53,895 bases of DNA from NCBI RefSeq assembly GCF_030053595.1, contig NZ_JASGBQ010000021.1, positions 1-53,895 of the forward strand, in the 5' to 3' direction. Below, one piece after another: positions 53,530 to 53,895 of the stretch. The notes under the pieces are model-generated. The model searched no databases. It had not been told where the DNA came from and saw only the letters and a list, made by a program, of their open reading frames with translations. Origin of the DNA: Fusibacillus kribbianus. GTDB lineage: Bacteria; Bacillota; Clostridia; Lachnospirales; Lachnospiraceae. The first letter of the stretch is position 1. Each line of letters begins with the position of its first letter. The translations under genes and the position numbers were made by a program.

Positions 53530-53646
53530 TTATAGCTCTCCATCGTTTCTGCACTCTCGATAATACGGACACATCAAACAACACTGACCACATTTTTTCT
53601 TCTCCATTCTCTTTTTTCTCTTAAGCCAAAAAATAAATCTGCCCAT
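53530..53646 (-). CDS. 38-residue Cys-rich small protein
   Basis: ATG 53646 follows GGGAG by seven bases. The peptide has a basic start (MGRFIFWLKRKKRMEKKK), then CGQCCLMCPYYREC with five cysteines, then a short polar end. The Cys spacing could bind zinc or a cluster. It is too short for standard gene calling but sits 52 bases before the next small gene in the same direction. Support is by ribosome site, composition and context only. Confidence 0.5.
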   Translation of the reverse strand: MGRFIFWLKRKKRMEKKKCGQCCLMCPYYRECRNDGEL

Positions 53647-53895
53647 TTGATTACTCCCATGTTTTTGTTGTTCATCTTTCTATTACCTTTTCTTAATTCT
53701 ACTTTATCCAAAATGCTGTCCCTTAAAAACACCACCATTTTTCTGTCATTTGTCATTTGTCATTTGTTCATTTTGTAGAATGAATTCCTTATTTCCAGTC
53801 AAACCATTATTTTTTCTCTTGGACTGGAAGTAAGTCTTGCACAAACTCTTTATTTGATTCATGATGATGCTGGTTATCTGTCTGCCAGAAAGGAA
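53647..53895. other. Right-edge non-genic stretch
   Basis: A/T-rich sequence with no convincing gene. It holds three tandem copies of TGTCATT (53744-53764) and an 8-bp inverted repeat TTCCAGTC/GACTGGAA (53793-53800, 53822-53829). A minus-strand frame at 53574-53756 overlaps the Cys-rich ORF in another frame and is not supported. Confidence 0.5.

Noticed and set aside
53574-53756. 60-codon minus-strand frame at the right edge
   Set aside because: It overlaps the 38-codon Cys-rich ORF in another frame and has no ribosome site, whereas the shorter ORF does.
53744-53764. Three tandem TGTCATT copies as a possible CRISPR or iteron
   Set aside because: Units are only 7 bases without spacers and no replication or cas gene is nearby.

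Overview
The window reads as chromosomal DNA of a low- to mid-G+C Firmicute, most likely a gut Lachnospiraceae (Clostridia). Grounds for this are strong AGGAGG-type ribosome binding sites, sigma-A-type promoters, a T-box in front of the trp operon, a CdaA/CdaR c-di-AMP operon, a PNTGD-type sorting signal, and a rhamnan-type cell-wall polysaccharide locus. Almost everything is on the minus strand; the only clear plus-strand gene is an Rrf2 regulator at 46.3 kb. I see no rRNA, tRNA or CRISPR array.

Layout, read in minus-strand transcription order (right to left). (1) 53.9-51.5 kb: an operon of very small Cys- or Ser-rich proteins. One gene is split by a 1.1-kb IS21-type element that carries istB but no istA, has 24-bp-periodic inverted ends and has a CCAT target duplication. 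(2) 51.4-49.9 kb: a small membrane protein, then bcp-yaaA (peroxide defence) behind a promoter with a palindromic operator. (3) 49.7-46.7 kb: a YxlEFG-like module (XRE regulator, PLDc_N-type membrane protein, ABC ATPase, ABC permease). (4) 46.3 kb, plus strand: an Rrf2 regulator, divergent from the T-box-controlled trpEGDCFBA operon (45.8-39.4 kb). (5) 39.2-33.8 kb: a YibE/F membrane protein and a 1397-residue surface metallophosphoesterase. (6) 33.8-33.4 kb: a 424-bp non-genic stretch with a promoter, a 27-codon ORF, hairpins and an inverted repeat.

(7) 33.4-27.9 kb: a compact operon of two membrane proteins, cdaA, cdaR, an HPr-like phosphocarrier and a Wzy-like polymerase. (8) 27.9-25.9 kb: leuA with a long leader. 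(9) 25.8-0.3 kb: a large cell-surface polysaccharide cluster: glf, a Wzx-like flippase, several GT2 glycosyltransferases, a DUF2304 protein, a large GT-C-like membrane protein, rmlC, an ABC exporter, an NAD-dependent reductase and two tandem RgpF proteins. It ends in two large secreted wall enzymes: a Cys-peptidase-like plus GH25 protein, and an L,D-transpeptidase. The G+C content visibly drops near 20.4 kb, so the locus looks like a mosaic.

How the genes fit together: glf supplies UDP-galactofuranose. RmlC and the reductase act on dTDP-4-keto-6-deoxyhexoses on the way to L-rhamnose or a related sugar; rmlA, rmlB and a classical rmlD are not in the window. The GTs and RgpF proteins assemble the polymer and the ABC exporter and/or the flippase move it out. 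The secreted enzymes remodel the wall that anchors it. The neighbouring cdaA operon links c-di-AMP signalling, wall homeostasis and a polymerase.
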